Shown in pieces: positions 11,914 to 25,600 of a stretch of DNA of 64,000 nucleotides. The DNA comes from Globomyces pollinis-pini (Eukaryota; Chytridiomycota; Chytridiomycetes; Rhizophydiales; Globomycetaceae), in the NCBI GenBank assembly GCA_025399215.1, contig MU621094.1:31425-95424 (forward strand), in the 5' to 3' direction. The translations under genes and the position numbers were made by a program. Numbering within the stretch: position 1 is the first letter of the stretch; each line of letters begins with the position of its first letter. The notes under the pieces were generated by a model, which was not told the DNA's origin, ran no database searches, and worked only from the letters and a program-made list of their open reading frames with translations.

Positions 11914-12702
11914 TTAAAATAATAGAGGTTGGTTCAAGTCCTTTCTACTTGCTACCCTAGATTTCACTCGATCAACTGCTAATCGCTTCTTTCTTGTCGA
12001 TACTGCTGCCAAGATGGATACAATGCACACGATAGTTACAAGCCCAACAACTACTACATTGCCTCTAACAACTCCTCCATAAAGGTTTGTTCCAGCTTCG
12101 TGACAACCTGGTAAAGTATTTCCATCTTTACATTGATTCACTGGAGCTACTGAAGAATTCCAGAAGTTTTCACTGTTCCCTTTGTACGCCAAATCATCCC
12201 CTTTAAGGTAACCGCAACATCGAAACTATAGATGAGAAGCAAGGATCATTTACTGCTTGCTGTGCTAAATCTTTTGCAGAATCCGGGAAAGCTTTCCAAT
12301 TGTCTGATGTTATATCATTCCACCTCTTTTGTCTATTTGACATTTGTATGATAGACCATACACCGACAAAGATCATTAAAACGGCATTAAAGGCCAATGC
12401 TCCAATGTAAATAGCTAAAAAAGTGACATGATCACAGAGTGCACCAAAACAACCAGAAATAGCAGTCAATCCAAGAGAAATTCCGAAAACAAACATAGCT
12501 TTCAGTTAGAAATATGAAATTATATACCGTAAGCTATGGATCTCATATCAATATCACCAGCAAATTCAGGACCATTTGATACTGATTTTGAATACTGCAA
12601 TAAACTAATTCCAAACACCATAAAAACCAAAGAAATACAAAGAAAGAAGATATTGATCAATCCCAGCCATGTTCTATTGATGCAAGTCAAAAACGACGAC
12701 AT
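11914..12702 (-). CDS. Tetraspanin (copy B)
   Basis: Four-helix protein of 243 aa. Exons 12702-12528, 12498-12254 and 12225-11914 (732 nt) have introns of 29 and 28 nt. Helix 1 is WLGLINIFFLCISLVFMVFG; helices 2 and 3 flank AISGCFGALC. The CCG motif appears as FRCCGYLKGDDLAYKG, only after the second intron is removed, which confirms that intron. Two more loop cysteines follow (QCKDG, LPGCHEAG). Helix 4 is VVVVGLVTIVCIVSILAA, with a basic cytosolic tail. It is a tandem duplicate of copy A. Confidence 0.86.
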
Positions 12703-12902
12703 TGGGAAGAATTCAAATTTTAATTTTTTGTTTTAACTACGGTCACCTCCGCCTACACAACGCCTATAGAATTGACGTCATTAACCATGAGAATACAACA
12801 GTCATACAGTAATGAGATCAATGTCTCTAATATATTTTGTTAACCTTAAACTCTACGTACATGCAATCTATTATACAAAGGTTTTGGTTTTTGTATGTAC
12901 TT

Positions 12903-13524
12903 TCATATCACATACGTTACTATCGATGGTTTGTCAGAATTACCTCGCTTCACTTTACCCTTTCTTAATATTATAATGTACCCAAATAGACCAACCAATA
13001 ATGATAGACACAAAACAATAGTCAATAGCTTGTGCATGTAATCTAATTCACATACTGTATTGAATTTTGATGTACATCCAATCTTTTGACTTAATTTACA
13101 TGCATACTTTAACATCAGACATATTACTTTACCTTGTTTTCAATTTGTTCTACCATTGTGCAATTATAACTTGAAGCATTGAAATTAGTCCAAAACTGTG
13201 TGAAAGATACAAATTGTGGAATACTTTGTATCCCTGTTATAATCAGGACAAATATACTGGGAAAAGCAAACCAATATGTTGTGTTGGGAACCAAAGTACA
13301 ACAGCTTTTACAGATTTCACACAACAAAGACGTTACGATGGTCATAGCACCTAAGCCAATAACTAATTCAAATAAATTATTTTTGTTGGTAACGTACACT
13401 TTTGGGTGGTCTCCAAGTCTGATGGTGACGGGTATTCTAAAACAATGCTTGAGTTTGGATTCAGTAATACAGCTGCAACAATCAGCGATACACATGAAAT
13501 CATTAACATGATTAGTTCTAGCAT
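12903..13524 (-). CDS. Tetraspanin-like four-helix protein (copy C)
   Basis: 186-aa protein with four hydrophobic segments and cysteine pairs (CEICKSCC, then single Cys residues in the last loop), but no CCG motif. It is therefore either a diverged tetraspanin or a claudin-like four-helix protein. Exons are 13524-13398, 13362-13133 and 13106-12903 (561 nt), with introns of 35 and 26 nt. The first ATG in frame is at 13524 (MLELIMLMISCVSL, helix 1); the frame is open upstream without an ATG, so an extra 5' exon is possible. It ends 200 bp upstream of copy B on the same strand, suggesting old tandem duplication. Confidence 0.65.
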
Positions 13525-13648
13525 AACTTTTTGACACCAAAAATTAAGGCTTTCAATAACCCTCTGAAACACCGAACTTGTTCCCAATACCACAGAACAC
13601 TTACATTGAGGAATATAATTAGTATTAACCAAAAAGTTTATTAGTTAT

Positions 13649-16600
13649 TTAACTGGTAGAGCATAGCAAAGCAATCCCTCGCATAATCCAATAGTCTGGG
13701 TTTTGAACTGTTTTCAACTCTATATCAAAAATATAATTCTGATCAGTTCTTCTAGGCCGCTTGTATACAGGACATCGATACATCTTAGGGTCACCATCAT
13801 CCACCGAATTAATGGCACTGACGTGTACAACTGGCATACTTTGATAATTGACTTTTGGCTGCGATTCAGTTAAACGGATATTCTTTCTATCCCAACCAGC
13901 TCCTTCTATAAACAGTCCATTGATGTACAATCCTTCTGTTGGTTGAGATGTAATATCTTCTTTCATTTGTTTCATTACTTCAGGGGCAAGCTATGAAAAT
14001 ATCAGTTTACAATCAGTAATTACCTTAACACCATCCAAAGCCCATCCATTATGTGCACGAGTAATTTCTTGTCTAATTGCTGTCAAAAACCCTTGTGGAT
14101 TAAAGAATCCAGGCAGCCAAAATACTAATGGTCTACCATCATGAAGCCAAGTGTGAAATTGAGCCGCTCTACTGAGGAACTCGGAATACCAAAGACCAAT
14201 TGTTGCACTTTGCCATGATACTTTGGTCCAATTAGCAGGCACAACAGCATCATATAGGGAGTCAAGTGCATTTTGTAGTGCTGCAGCCATAATAATAGTA
14301 CCGTCAATCGCAAGTTTAAGATCCGATAATGTAGATTTGACAACTGAGATAACTGTTTGCATTCTATCAATTTCTTGACTGAGGAAAATGCTTAGTGGTT
14401 TTCCACTACCTTGTTTTGCGATTAAGATTTTAGTTCTGTTCTTGTCAAACGATTCCGGTAGTTTGCTCAATAGCTCATTGGCCATTCTTTTTACAGCGTC
14501 TTCTCGAGTCTCTCCAGATCCAGTATTACTATCTTTAGGTTGGATTGACATGATTGTTTCTAACAATTACAATAAAAATATTTACCTAGCATTTTTTGGG
14601 ATTCTTTAGTTTGGCAAGATATATCTGCGTTAGGATGCAGTCCGAATACATCAGGAGTGTCGGAGAGTGGAAGAGATTCAATTGATTGTCTATAATCCTC
14701 TACTGTTTTCAGAGTAGGGATGATGTATCCTTTGTAGAAGTTGAAATTCTCCAAGAACATATGGTCACCAAACCAAACCTTTCCATATGTGGCCAGTAAT
14801 CGTCTAAAATGAGAAATTATTTAACTATTACCTATCAAAATCATCCGTTACTCTACCTCCATAATGAACTTCACAGAACATGTATCTGGCTGTTGTCCAA
14901 GAAATACTTGCCCTTGGAGCTAGTTCATCAACATGGTTTTGCACAAATTGCACACTAGCCGCCAAATCACTTTGATTAAATTCATATGGAATATTCCATC
15001 CAAGTGGTCCAAACTTTCTTCGCTCTTGTACAACAGAATGTAAGAATGCTAAACCGTAGATCAAAGGCTTATACTGAGGTCTTGCACTCATTTCAAGCAT
15101 ATCTTGTGTTAACCATGCATAAGTTCGCTTTAAACCTGCTTTAAGTCCCTGAGGAGGTTCGTTTGTGAATTTAATAGACATTTGAAGGAAAGTAATTGGG
15201 AACTTTGGACTGACATCTGTCGTAATCCATAATCGGAACTTTTCATCAATTACTTCAGTTTCTAAAATCAATCCAAGTAATTCGTCCATAAATGGCAGAC
15301 CTAAATGGCAATTTTGCAACAGAGCCCAACCTCCATTTGTCATAAATGCGGAGAGCAATTTACGAGCATGAACTTCTTGACCTTGTCCCATAGAAATTGC
15401 TTTACAGTCTATTTTATGCTTTTTAGCCAAGTTTTCAATATCAGCTGACGGATCAGATCCTTGAGATAGTAAACAAATCATTGGTGTTCGGTTATCTGAT
15501 TCTTGAAGTAGTGAATCCAGGTCAAGAATTTGAGATTCCGCAAACTTTGTAGTCATCGACGAGGCAATGTACTGTCTTGCCATCATTATTGTACGATCCA
15601 AACACCATGATCTAATTAAAAGCATTCTTCTAAAAGCGTCCAGGGAGTTCTGATAGCCACTAGGAAGAACTTCATTTTCTGGTGCATCTTTTTCATACCA
15701 TGATCTCCATGCCTTTTCATTCTTTCCAACTTGATTTAGCAAATCATTGAAACCAGGCATTTTGCTTAACGCTACTAAATTTAACCAAGTAGTATCAGGA
15801 ATCCAATTGAATGGCTTCTTCACAACGTTGTTAATATCCAAAGCAGCACCTCCCTTAATTAGGCATCTGAATTCTTCATGGGTAACTTTTCCCATTGAAA
15901 TGTCGATTTTGACAGCCATAAGTAGTACATATAGTGTTTTGTGAATTTCATAGAGACCACGAGCAATGTATGAAAATGCTCGGAATGTACAATATTCAAT
16001 GATATTTTGAATTCTTTTGCTAGGGATTGGAGAAGGAGCACCAAGTTCCATACTTTCGTCAAACAGTTGTAAGAATTGTTTCAAAGAAGTCTGATACATT
16101 ACGTTAACCATACTCATCTCGGCAATCAAGAAATATATAATCGAACCCCTGCTAGCAACAGGACGATACTCTTCTCTAGCATTACTGATCTTTTTCTGTG
16201 TTTCTGCAGCAATAACTAGCTTTTCATTTACCTCTTCTGCTGTGGTTTTGGTAATGGCAAGCACTTCGATGAGTGATTCATCATCGACCAACGATCCTTT
16301 TGTGGAAGTCAGTCGTTCTAATAAGTTGTCTTCTAGTTGTTTCATTTTTCTCTTATTTCCATTCACTTCTTCCATAAGCTTAGAACGTTCGGTTTCCAAC
16401 TCTTGCTTTTCTTTCATGATAACTCTTCCTAGCAGTTGCTCTTCCAGACCCTTATTTGTAACTGTAAAGTCAATAACGGAGCATTTAGCATAAATTTCAG
16501 GGTTATAGTTCGGATTTGGCAATTTAGTCGTTATAAACAAATAGAATCCATCTTGCCAATCAATTTCTTTGTCACCAAATAGAACTTTGTATCCTCTACC

Positions 16601-19600
16601 AGCTTTAATTAGATTCTTCTCTAGAATATTGTCCAAAGTAGGATCCAATACTTCTTCTACGTCTTCAATAAGAAGTGGCCGACCTTGACTAATTGAATCT
16701 TCGACATGCTGTCTAAAGTATTTGTTTCCAAGAGTTGTGACCAACAGTTTATTCTTTTCTTCACGGTTTTTTATCCATACTTTGGCTTGGGTTTGTGGAT
16801 CAATCAAAAGCGGGAATCTTGTACCTTTGGTGACAATAATACCATTTTGAGTTGATAGTTCATCTGTTGGTAAACCTTGAATATTCCATTCTCCAACAGT
16901 AGTGTTGTCCACTAATAATCCAATAACATCCAAGTCCTCGGTATGTGGTATTTTTCTTCTGAGAAGCTCTTTCTTCCAGTCGTTCAAAAGATTCTGTCGG
17001 AAACTTTGGTTAAATGGCCCACTGTATGACAAGAAAGCGGTGGCCAAAATTATATCACCTACTAATTTCCCGATCCTTACAGCAAACTCTTTGCTTTGAA
17101 TTGTCCAACGATCTTTTTCTCCTTTCAGACCACCAATAAGAGCAGTTGCAGCCACCATTTTTCTTTTGCAACCATCTGCATCAGCTTGTAATGCTTGCTT
17201 AGTTGAAATGGCATCATTATATTTCGCTTGAAAGATATCAAGTTCAGCTTGTTTTTCATCCAATGCCTGTTGCGCCTTATTTAAGTCATCCATGGCGATT
17301 GCTAGTTTAAATTCCTGGATAACAAGGTTGGCTTTCAGTGGCACGACTTGCTTGTTTACTGCATAATATGAAGACTATAGAGTTAATAAAAAACGAATTA
17401 CCATAGCACCAACCCATGAAATCAAACCTGCAACATCGGCCGATACCTTTTTAGCACCTTCAAGATTAAAGTCCACCATTTCTTGCAGAGGCTCGAGCAA
17501 CTCTACCGTTTCTTCATTAATTTCATCTTTAGCAAAAGCTAGTAGAGAAGACAGGAAATCTGATTGTGACATCAACTTCAGCGATTCAGACCAGGATGGG
17601 ACCATACATGGTCTTTCCGCATCTTGCACTAAAGGAATCCCCAAACGTTTTTTTTGTAAAATCAACACACCATCCATAATTCTCATAATTAAATGAGGAG
17701 GCTTTGCTAATTTTCTAACGGTGGAAATATGCGCTGGTTGAATAGAGTTTAACGCACTTCTTGCTAGTTCCAAAGCTGGCTCTGCTGCAACTAATTGAGT
17801 CTCCGCAAGCAGCTTGTCAGCCTTAATCGCGTTTGCGATTCCCTCAGATTTAGTCTTGACTTTCAACACTGATTCTTTCACCTTTTCTGCTGCAATAGTA
17901 CCAGATGTAACATCAGCCAATACACCATCTGCTTCCTTTGATGCAACAGCTAAGTCTTTTTCTTTAAACACCAGTTCTCCTTGTAAGATTGCAACTGACT
18001 TTGAAGCGTCAATCAACTTTGATAAACCCATATTCATTCTTTCTGATAAACCACCTACTTCATTCCTCTTCATTTGATAGTAAGTTTTGTAAGATCCTAA
18101 AAATGACAGATAAGATTTTGGTGTAACATGGGTTCTTCTTCTAAATTGGTTGAAATATTGATCACAAGCGTCAGTGACTAGATCATGGACAAATGCCATA
18201 TGGTAAACGACATCTTTAATAATCTGTTCGGTACCAACAATTTCCATTTCTGACACAAACTTTTCAGCTACAGCACGTAACGCCTGTTCAGGCCATCTAC
18301 TGAACCAGTCCATAGTACAACCAGAAACAAGTCCGGGAAACTTTAATGATCTGTTTCTGAATTTTTCACCAACTGGAGAGAAACACAGCACAACATGTAA
18401 GTTCGCCTTCACGCGATCAATAAAGAATTGCCAAAGATTTTCCACACTATCAACAACATCTGGTCTTTGTTTTTTCATTGGCAATCGCATATCTCCAGAA
18501 AGTGATATGACTTCATCTTTTGCGAATAGTCCAGTAATTTCACCAGAAGTCATAATATTATTAATAAATCCTAAGAACCCTTCTTCTTTGATTTCGTTAT
18601 CAGTGAAAATAAACGTCACAGACTTTCCTGATCCCGCATGCTTATACATCAATTTCAAGTCTTCCATCAAGTTGGTATTATTGTAGCTCTTTGTAATAGC
18701 AATTTGAAATACTTTGGATTTGGCAATAAATGCAGCCAATTTCGTTAGGGACTGTTTTCCAGAGCCTCCCACTCCAACTAATAATGCGCATCCTCTAGGA
18801 GTTCGGATTACTCGAGAAATTCTAACAGTGTGCTTCATCGCATCTTCAAACAGTACTAAATCCATTTTAGATCCTCGAAGTGTTTCATTTAGCTGTCGCA
18901 TATAGTCGTTCAATTTGTCGCGGAGTGCGTCAAATGAAGGGACTTTCTCATATACCTTAATAGCTTCCAAATCGATTTCAACATCAGGGTCATCGTTATC
19001 TGGCGGCTCTCTTAGGAAGTCCACGAAATAACTCTTCGAATTGACCGCAGTACCAAGTTCGTCTCCAAATTCTTTTTGAACCAAATTTGTTAGCGACTTA
19101 TTAAACCAATCAACATCCTCTATTGTGATGAATCGATCGGGCAACACTCTAGAACATTCATGCTCCCAAAGGTTCAAAAGCAGTTTTTCATTACTGATTG
19201 CATCTGCAGTAGATTTCAACATTCCTTCAGTAATTCTACTTAGATCTCGCAAATTGAAAATATAATGGAATTTGGCGGGTGTTGGAAGCATCTTCACTTT
19301 AGTCATCTGCCACATTCTTCTTGTTAGGGATGGTAGTTTTTTGGCAATTTCTATTACTTCTGGAGAAAAATTGCGAGCGTCACAAAAGTGTCCTTGCAGC
19401 ATAGTTCCAAATATTTTGTCCACAGACACATCAGAAGGAATAGTAGAGTTTATCACTACGAATTGCCGTTTTAATCTGGATGGGATATCGTTTCTACCAC
19501 CACCAGGATGCATCATCGCTGCCAAGAAAAACAAATCAACAATTGCTGTCCAATCACCAGGTCTATCCAAAGAATAGAATCCTTGATATTCCATCAATTG

Positions 19601-22600
19601 TCTAACTATTTCACCCGTAACTTGGTCACCCCATTCGTTTATTTCAGGCATGTTGATGTCATCAATGAATATAATCATCTTTTTTCCAGCAGGTGGTCCG
19701 TATGTGGAACCCATACGCTTATCAAGGTAACTTTCAATTGTTCTTTGGAATATCATTGGGGTCGTAGCGGAGGAGAAACTCAACAGTTTTGACAAGTGGG
19801 TGTCTGCATTGATTTTAGCGAGGAACTTTTTAACAGTAACTGTCTTAGCTGTTCCAGGCTCTCCAATAAGTAGAACGGCCTTCCCTTGTTTGTTTAATAT
19901 ATCAATCAAAAATTCAGCCCGAACATTATCTACCATAGGAACAATAATGCTCGAGAATTCTGGAGTGGTTTCAGTTGGATAAATCCAATCGACTACCCGT
20001 TCCTTCCAATGTTGCCACTGTCCATTGTCATTTACAAAGAATTCGAAGAATGTGTCTTGTGATGCAGGATCGATTGGCGGGTATCTTAAATCTGGAATTT
20101 TTTCCAACATAAACATTTGCAGTTTCTTTCTTTCATCCAGTTCTAATAGAGATCCAAAAGACCAGAAACATGCAAAGATAAAGAGCTTCTCTAAATGATC
20201 TGAGCTTATTTGAGCCTTATTCATTTCCACTTTTGGAATCAATCCATTCAAAATAATGGTACAATTTACTACGTAATTAACTTGGCCAATCAACATCTTT
20301 GGGTGTAAGTCCAGTAGCAAGAATAGATTGAGATGTGGAAAAGTGGCATTGAACAGCCTATCCAAAACTGCAACTTCGTTTGGTAGTCTAGATTTAAACC
20401 ATGACTGAAGAACAATATCCCAAGTAAGAGATGTTATACCAATATAAATCATTCCACACCTGGATACTGTAGCTGGACTAGCGTTTCGTAAACTGTGAAC
20501 TTCAAACGTAAGTTTACATGCTGCCGACATTGGAATTCGATCTCCGTTAGCAAGTGTTAAACATTTATTGTCATCCAAGACGGAATTTAAATTTTCGATC
20601 CAAACTGCATCCACAGGCCCATCCAAAATAATCCAAATGGTTTGACCTTTATTTTTCAATGTTTTTCTCCAAAGCGAAGAGAAAATTCCATCTGTCCAGT
20701 CGTTGGTTGACACATCTAACTTTCCGAACATCTGAAAATCGGTAATAGCTTTTGGGTTCATTCTCAGTTCTTTGTGTGGGTCACCACATGCAGTCATGGC
20801 TTTTAACAGTGCTGATATACACTTTGTTTTCCCAGTTCCAGTAGGACCTAGAATCATAATTCCATGTCTAACTTTGGCAGTTTCATATAGTTGAACAACT
20901 TTCAGAGTCCAAGGTGGGTGACTAATCAAGTTAACTTCCGCTAACTGTTGGTCAATGGCAGCTTCAACATTCGGGTAGCTTCCTTTTTTAGCATTTAAGC
21001 CGGGGAATAAATCATTGACCAAACTCAGGAATAGCGCTTCATCTTCATCCACCAATTTTGACAAATTCATATCACGCAATACACGCATCATAATAAGCAT
21101 TTCAGGATCATCGGGATTTGCCCTTTTAGCTGATCCTGAAGTACGCAATACAGAAAGAATATTTCGTAGCCCAAAATCATAATGCACTTGTTTCGATAGT
21201 TGTTCTTCACATAATCGATAAAGAACGAAGAATTTTTTTGCGAGGACTAAGTTAGAAATGAAACCACATCCAGCAAGTTTCACTCTAATGATAATTTGAC
21301 GGTCGGGAACCATCATAGCTACATATCGGAAATGAACTTTTAAATTTTCAGGAAGCTCTACACGTCCAGCATAACCTAATAATTAACTCATACATACTTA
21401 ATTACCTGGATTCATTGTAATAAACATTCCAACTTCAGGGTTTAATTCCACAGTATCTCCGTCAGTAAATACAAACGTTTGCTTTCTTTCTTTTCGTGCA
21501 CCAAATACTGACCCAATCTGTTGTGCGGCTACAGAGAGCACAGGCAGTTCGATTCGATTAAATTCATCAAAGCAACCCCAACAACCACTCTGGGCTAACC
21601 CTTTATAGATTCTTCCTAATCCTCGATAATCCATCTGATCAGAGCAGTTGAATACGACCACCCACTTTCCAAGATTTTTACCCAAGTCTTTTACTGACTC
21701 TGTCTTTCCGGTTCCTGCAGGACCTGCAGGAGAGCCACCAAGTGACATACCTAAAGCCTGCGCTAAAGTAATATACACTCTATCAGTAAGTGGTGTAATA
21801 ACAAGTCGATCTGTGCAACCTAGGTATTCACATTGATATGCGAAATCAAAATTGGTTATGGATACAATACAGCAATCTTTAGTTTCATGCCAGTAGAAAC
21901 GAGCTTGTCGGAGCCATTCAAAATCTTCAGGGGTTTTTACGTGAGCTTTAAATAATTTTTCGAACACATCACGATGATGAACTTGAATTGTAATGAGTGT
22001 CTCATATTTGACTCGGTCCATTTTGGTCAATTCTTTGGTTGTCACTTCAATCAAAGTGTTTAAAATATCTGTGATTCGTTGATTTGTCGTTGCCATTTTC
22101 TTTTTGTCACTTTTTGACAACGTCAAAGCTTCTTCACACATCGACGTCCATTGGATTTGGCAGCATAAGAGACCGATTTGTGCTGGATATTCGTCCATAA
22201 ACTTTTGTAAAGGAACATCATTTACACGACTTGCAGCTTCTCGAACAATGTCGTTGATTGATATCTGCATAGATTTTAGTAATGTACCCAACCACATCTC
22301 AACATTTCCTGAAGCTAGCATTGGACGACTTAACGTTACTCTCTCCCCTTCAGAAGATTCCAAACCAACAATTTTGTCATACTCTTTATCATGAAACTGA
22401 ACTTTATCGACATTATCAAATACACTTTTCAAGTGCGCTTGTATAGTATGGGAATCACTTGCTTGACCTAAAATTTCTAATAAGGCAGGATCGGAAACAA
22501 AGAAAAATCTTGGGAAAATTGCTCGCTTCGACTCAAGGTATCCAGAAAGTGATTTTTGGCACAACTCCAATTGTTCTGTTAAGTGAGGCAACAAATTCGC

Positions 22601-25600
22601 AATTGTCTCATCAAGGACACAACATTGAATCACATTTGGGTGTTCATTTGCCAGTCCCATAATTTTGCACCAAGACTTATCTATACTACTGAAACGCTTT
22701 GCTTCTTTTGGCATTTGTTTTGCTATATCACCGCCCACAAATACTGCTTCTAAATAGATCCACAAATTTTGCACAGATAACCAATTTTCTATAACCTCTG
22801 ATGCAGTTGACAGATTATGCACCCAAGTTTGAATTGTTGGTTTAAATGGCGCATTGTATCGGTTACTAAGTAATGATGCTAGGGTCATTAAACTGTCTTC
22901 CATTTGAGAGATAATCTCAGCAGTTGCCGAAGGTTTTAATACCAAATTTCCTCTTGTTTTGAATGGCCCAAGAGTAAATATTTTATCTTCCCAATCAGTA
23001 ACAGTTGCTTTTAATTTTATTTCGATTTCGGCTTCTTTCACAGCAGCAGTGCATACATCTTCAAGGTCTTCTTGGTGTTCGATCAATGGTGCATCAAGTA
23101 GAGTCTTTACGTAAAACATTTCTGGGTCTAGGTTTAATTCTGTCTTGGTGATGCTCATGATGGAATCCCAATGTCGCTGTTGCATAGCCTTGTTACTCAT
23201 CATTTCTAAAAGAGGAACCAAAGAAGCCATATTATCGACAATATTTTTAAGCTCTGTGAAAGAGTCCCAGTCTTTAATTGCTTTGGGTAGTTTCTTGATC
23301 TTGTTTTGAAATTCAGCCATATCAGTATTGATATCATCCAAGTTAATATCTTGCCAAAGGCATTCACAGTACGTTTGATTCTTTGCTAAAACATCATTGT
23401 ATAAACTGTAAAGATTTTGTAACAATTTCAATTCCTTTTTGATTCGAACAAGATTTGGAAATGGAGTCACTGGTAGTGAAAATAGCTCTTCACCACCAGA
23501 GTAAGTCTCCCACTTACGATTTAGCTCATCAAATCCACGTTGAAATACGATTAACCTCTCGCTTGCAGTTTTGGGGTTGATAACTCCTGCCATTGGGCCG
23601 TTTTCAGTGTACTCTACAGTAAATTCTTTTACATCTTGAGAGAATTTTTGCACCGAATTGATTAAATCCGCCTTAAATACAGGTTGGATTTTGCTTAGAT
23701 GAGCTTGTGTTTCTATAACCAAAGTTTTTAACTTCTTCCAACTATATCGTAACGAATCGACCATTTCAGTTTCTTCTTTAGTCACGGATACATTATGCTT
23801 TGCTAATAGTAGGTATGCCTCTTCTATTGGTGCTACCTTCATGTCTATATCAACTTCCGTTTCGCGAATTTGTGACAGCGTTTGAACTGCCATTCGTAAA
23901 TCGTCAATATCAGCTATTTTTCTGCTCAGTTTGATTGTTTTAGTTTCCATGTATTCAATTAATTGTTCCATGTCTTGCTTGACTTTTATGTTAAGATTTA
24001 AACCAAATTGTTGTTTCCATTCTTTAGTTTCAGATAACAACGCAAGTTTTAAAGGCTCGGCAGATATTAAAAGTAACCCAATCTGAGTAGTTGTGGGTAT
24101 TTCAAGAATTTCTCTTTCAATCATTTCATATCGATTGATTTCGTTTTCAAAATCACCAATAGTTGGAGAATTTCCCAAAAATCTTTGTATTGTTTCAGTT
24201 TTATCATCTTTCCATAGAAAATCGTATTTGCTAAATTGATCACGATGAGTCTCTACATCTTTCTTCATGGAATTTACAGTTGATGATAGTAGCATCATTA
24301 CTTTCAAAACGTCTTTGTTGTTTGCAACTTGCGAATTATCTTCAGGGTAATGTGTAGATACTGGATCATCAGGTGAATCTAAAAATACTCTCCAATTGAT
24401 TTGTAACTTTTTAGACACATCAACAATCAGAGCTGCCATTTTGTTCAATGAACTTTGAATATCTTCTAGTTTGGGCTGAAGAATAACGTTAGGAATCAAA
24501 AGTAGAATTTCTGCTTTAAAGAATGGTTTTTGGGATGGTGGACGATTGTATTGGCTGACAGTGTACGTTCCCAAACGAGACCTTAAGAGATCTAATGATC
24601 CTTTTGTATTCTGAACCAAAGCTTCAAAGTTTTGATAATTGGCATTGTAGTAAACTGCTTCATAAGCGAGTCTCAATTCCGCGTTTATATACATTGGGTG
24701 TACTCTCTTTGACAATTCTTGTATCATATCTCTGGCAGCACTTTCAATCAAATTACTTCGATTGGCAATTATTTGAAGCATACTTGCACATCGCTTTTCT
24801 GTCTTTTCTTGAAAAACATCAATAGTCCACTGTTCAGTGTCCAGTGGGACTTCAATTAATGACATTTCGGCAATTTTTTTAACACCAGTTTCAATTCGAC
24901 AATGGGAAATATCTAAAAGCTTTTCAACCAGTTCTTGTAATTTGGATAATTGTCTGTGGGTAGCTTGAAGGTAATCGTCGAGGTTCAATGATGTCCTACT
25001 ATTTAGCTATTTAATTTTACCATGTTAAGGCAGTCAATCCCGGTTGAAGCGTTCTATCCAAGTCATCAATATGTGGGGCTAGCGCTTTTCGTAAAGTGAG
25101 AGTTACGCGATCCAACAAAGTCTTTTTTGCATTTAGAATTCTTGAAAGTTCGTGATATAAATCCTTGTAATACATTTCTTTTACACATACGTTGCAGACC
25201 GAAAGAGGGACCTCCAGACCCAACCGTTGCATGTGCTTTGTTTCTTTAATCAACTGCAAAATTTGAGGATCAAAATTGACGTAAACAACGCCTTCAGATG
25301 TAGAAACCAACAGTGTAGCTTGAAGACCAGTTTTTGTTTGTTCTACAACGTTGTACCACGATCGATACCATAGGACTTCGAACTCAATTAAAGCTCGAGC
25401 TAGTTTATTGTAGTTTCTAATGTGTTTCTTCGCGTCCATAGAGTCAAGAACTGTTGTGTTTTGTTTGAACTCCTTCATTGGCGCTTCGATTCGTCTATAT
25501 AGTTGCCTGGCCCAAGCTATTGCACCTGAAACTGGGGGAGTATTTCGAGGAATGGGGGGAGAGTCTTTAAATTTTTGATACATTTTTCTTACTGCCTCCA

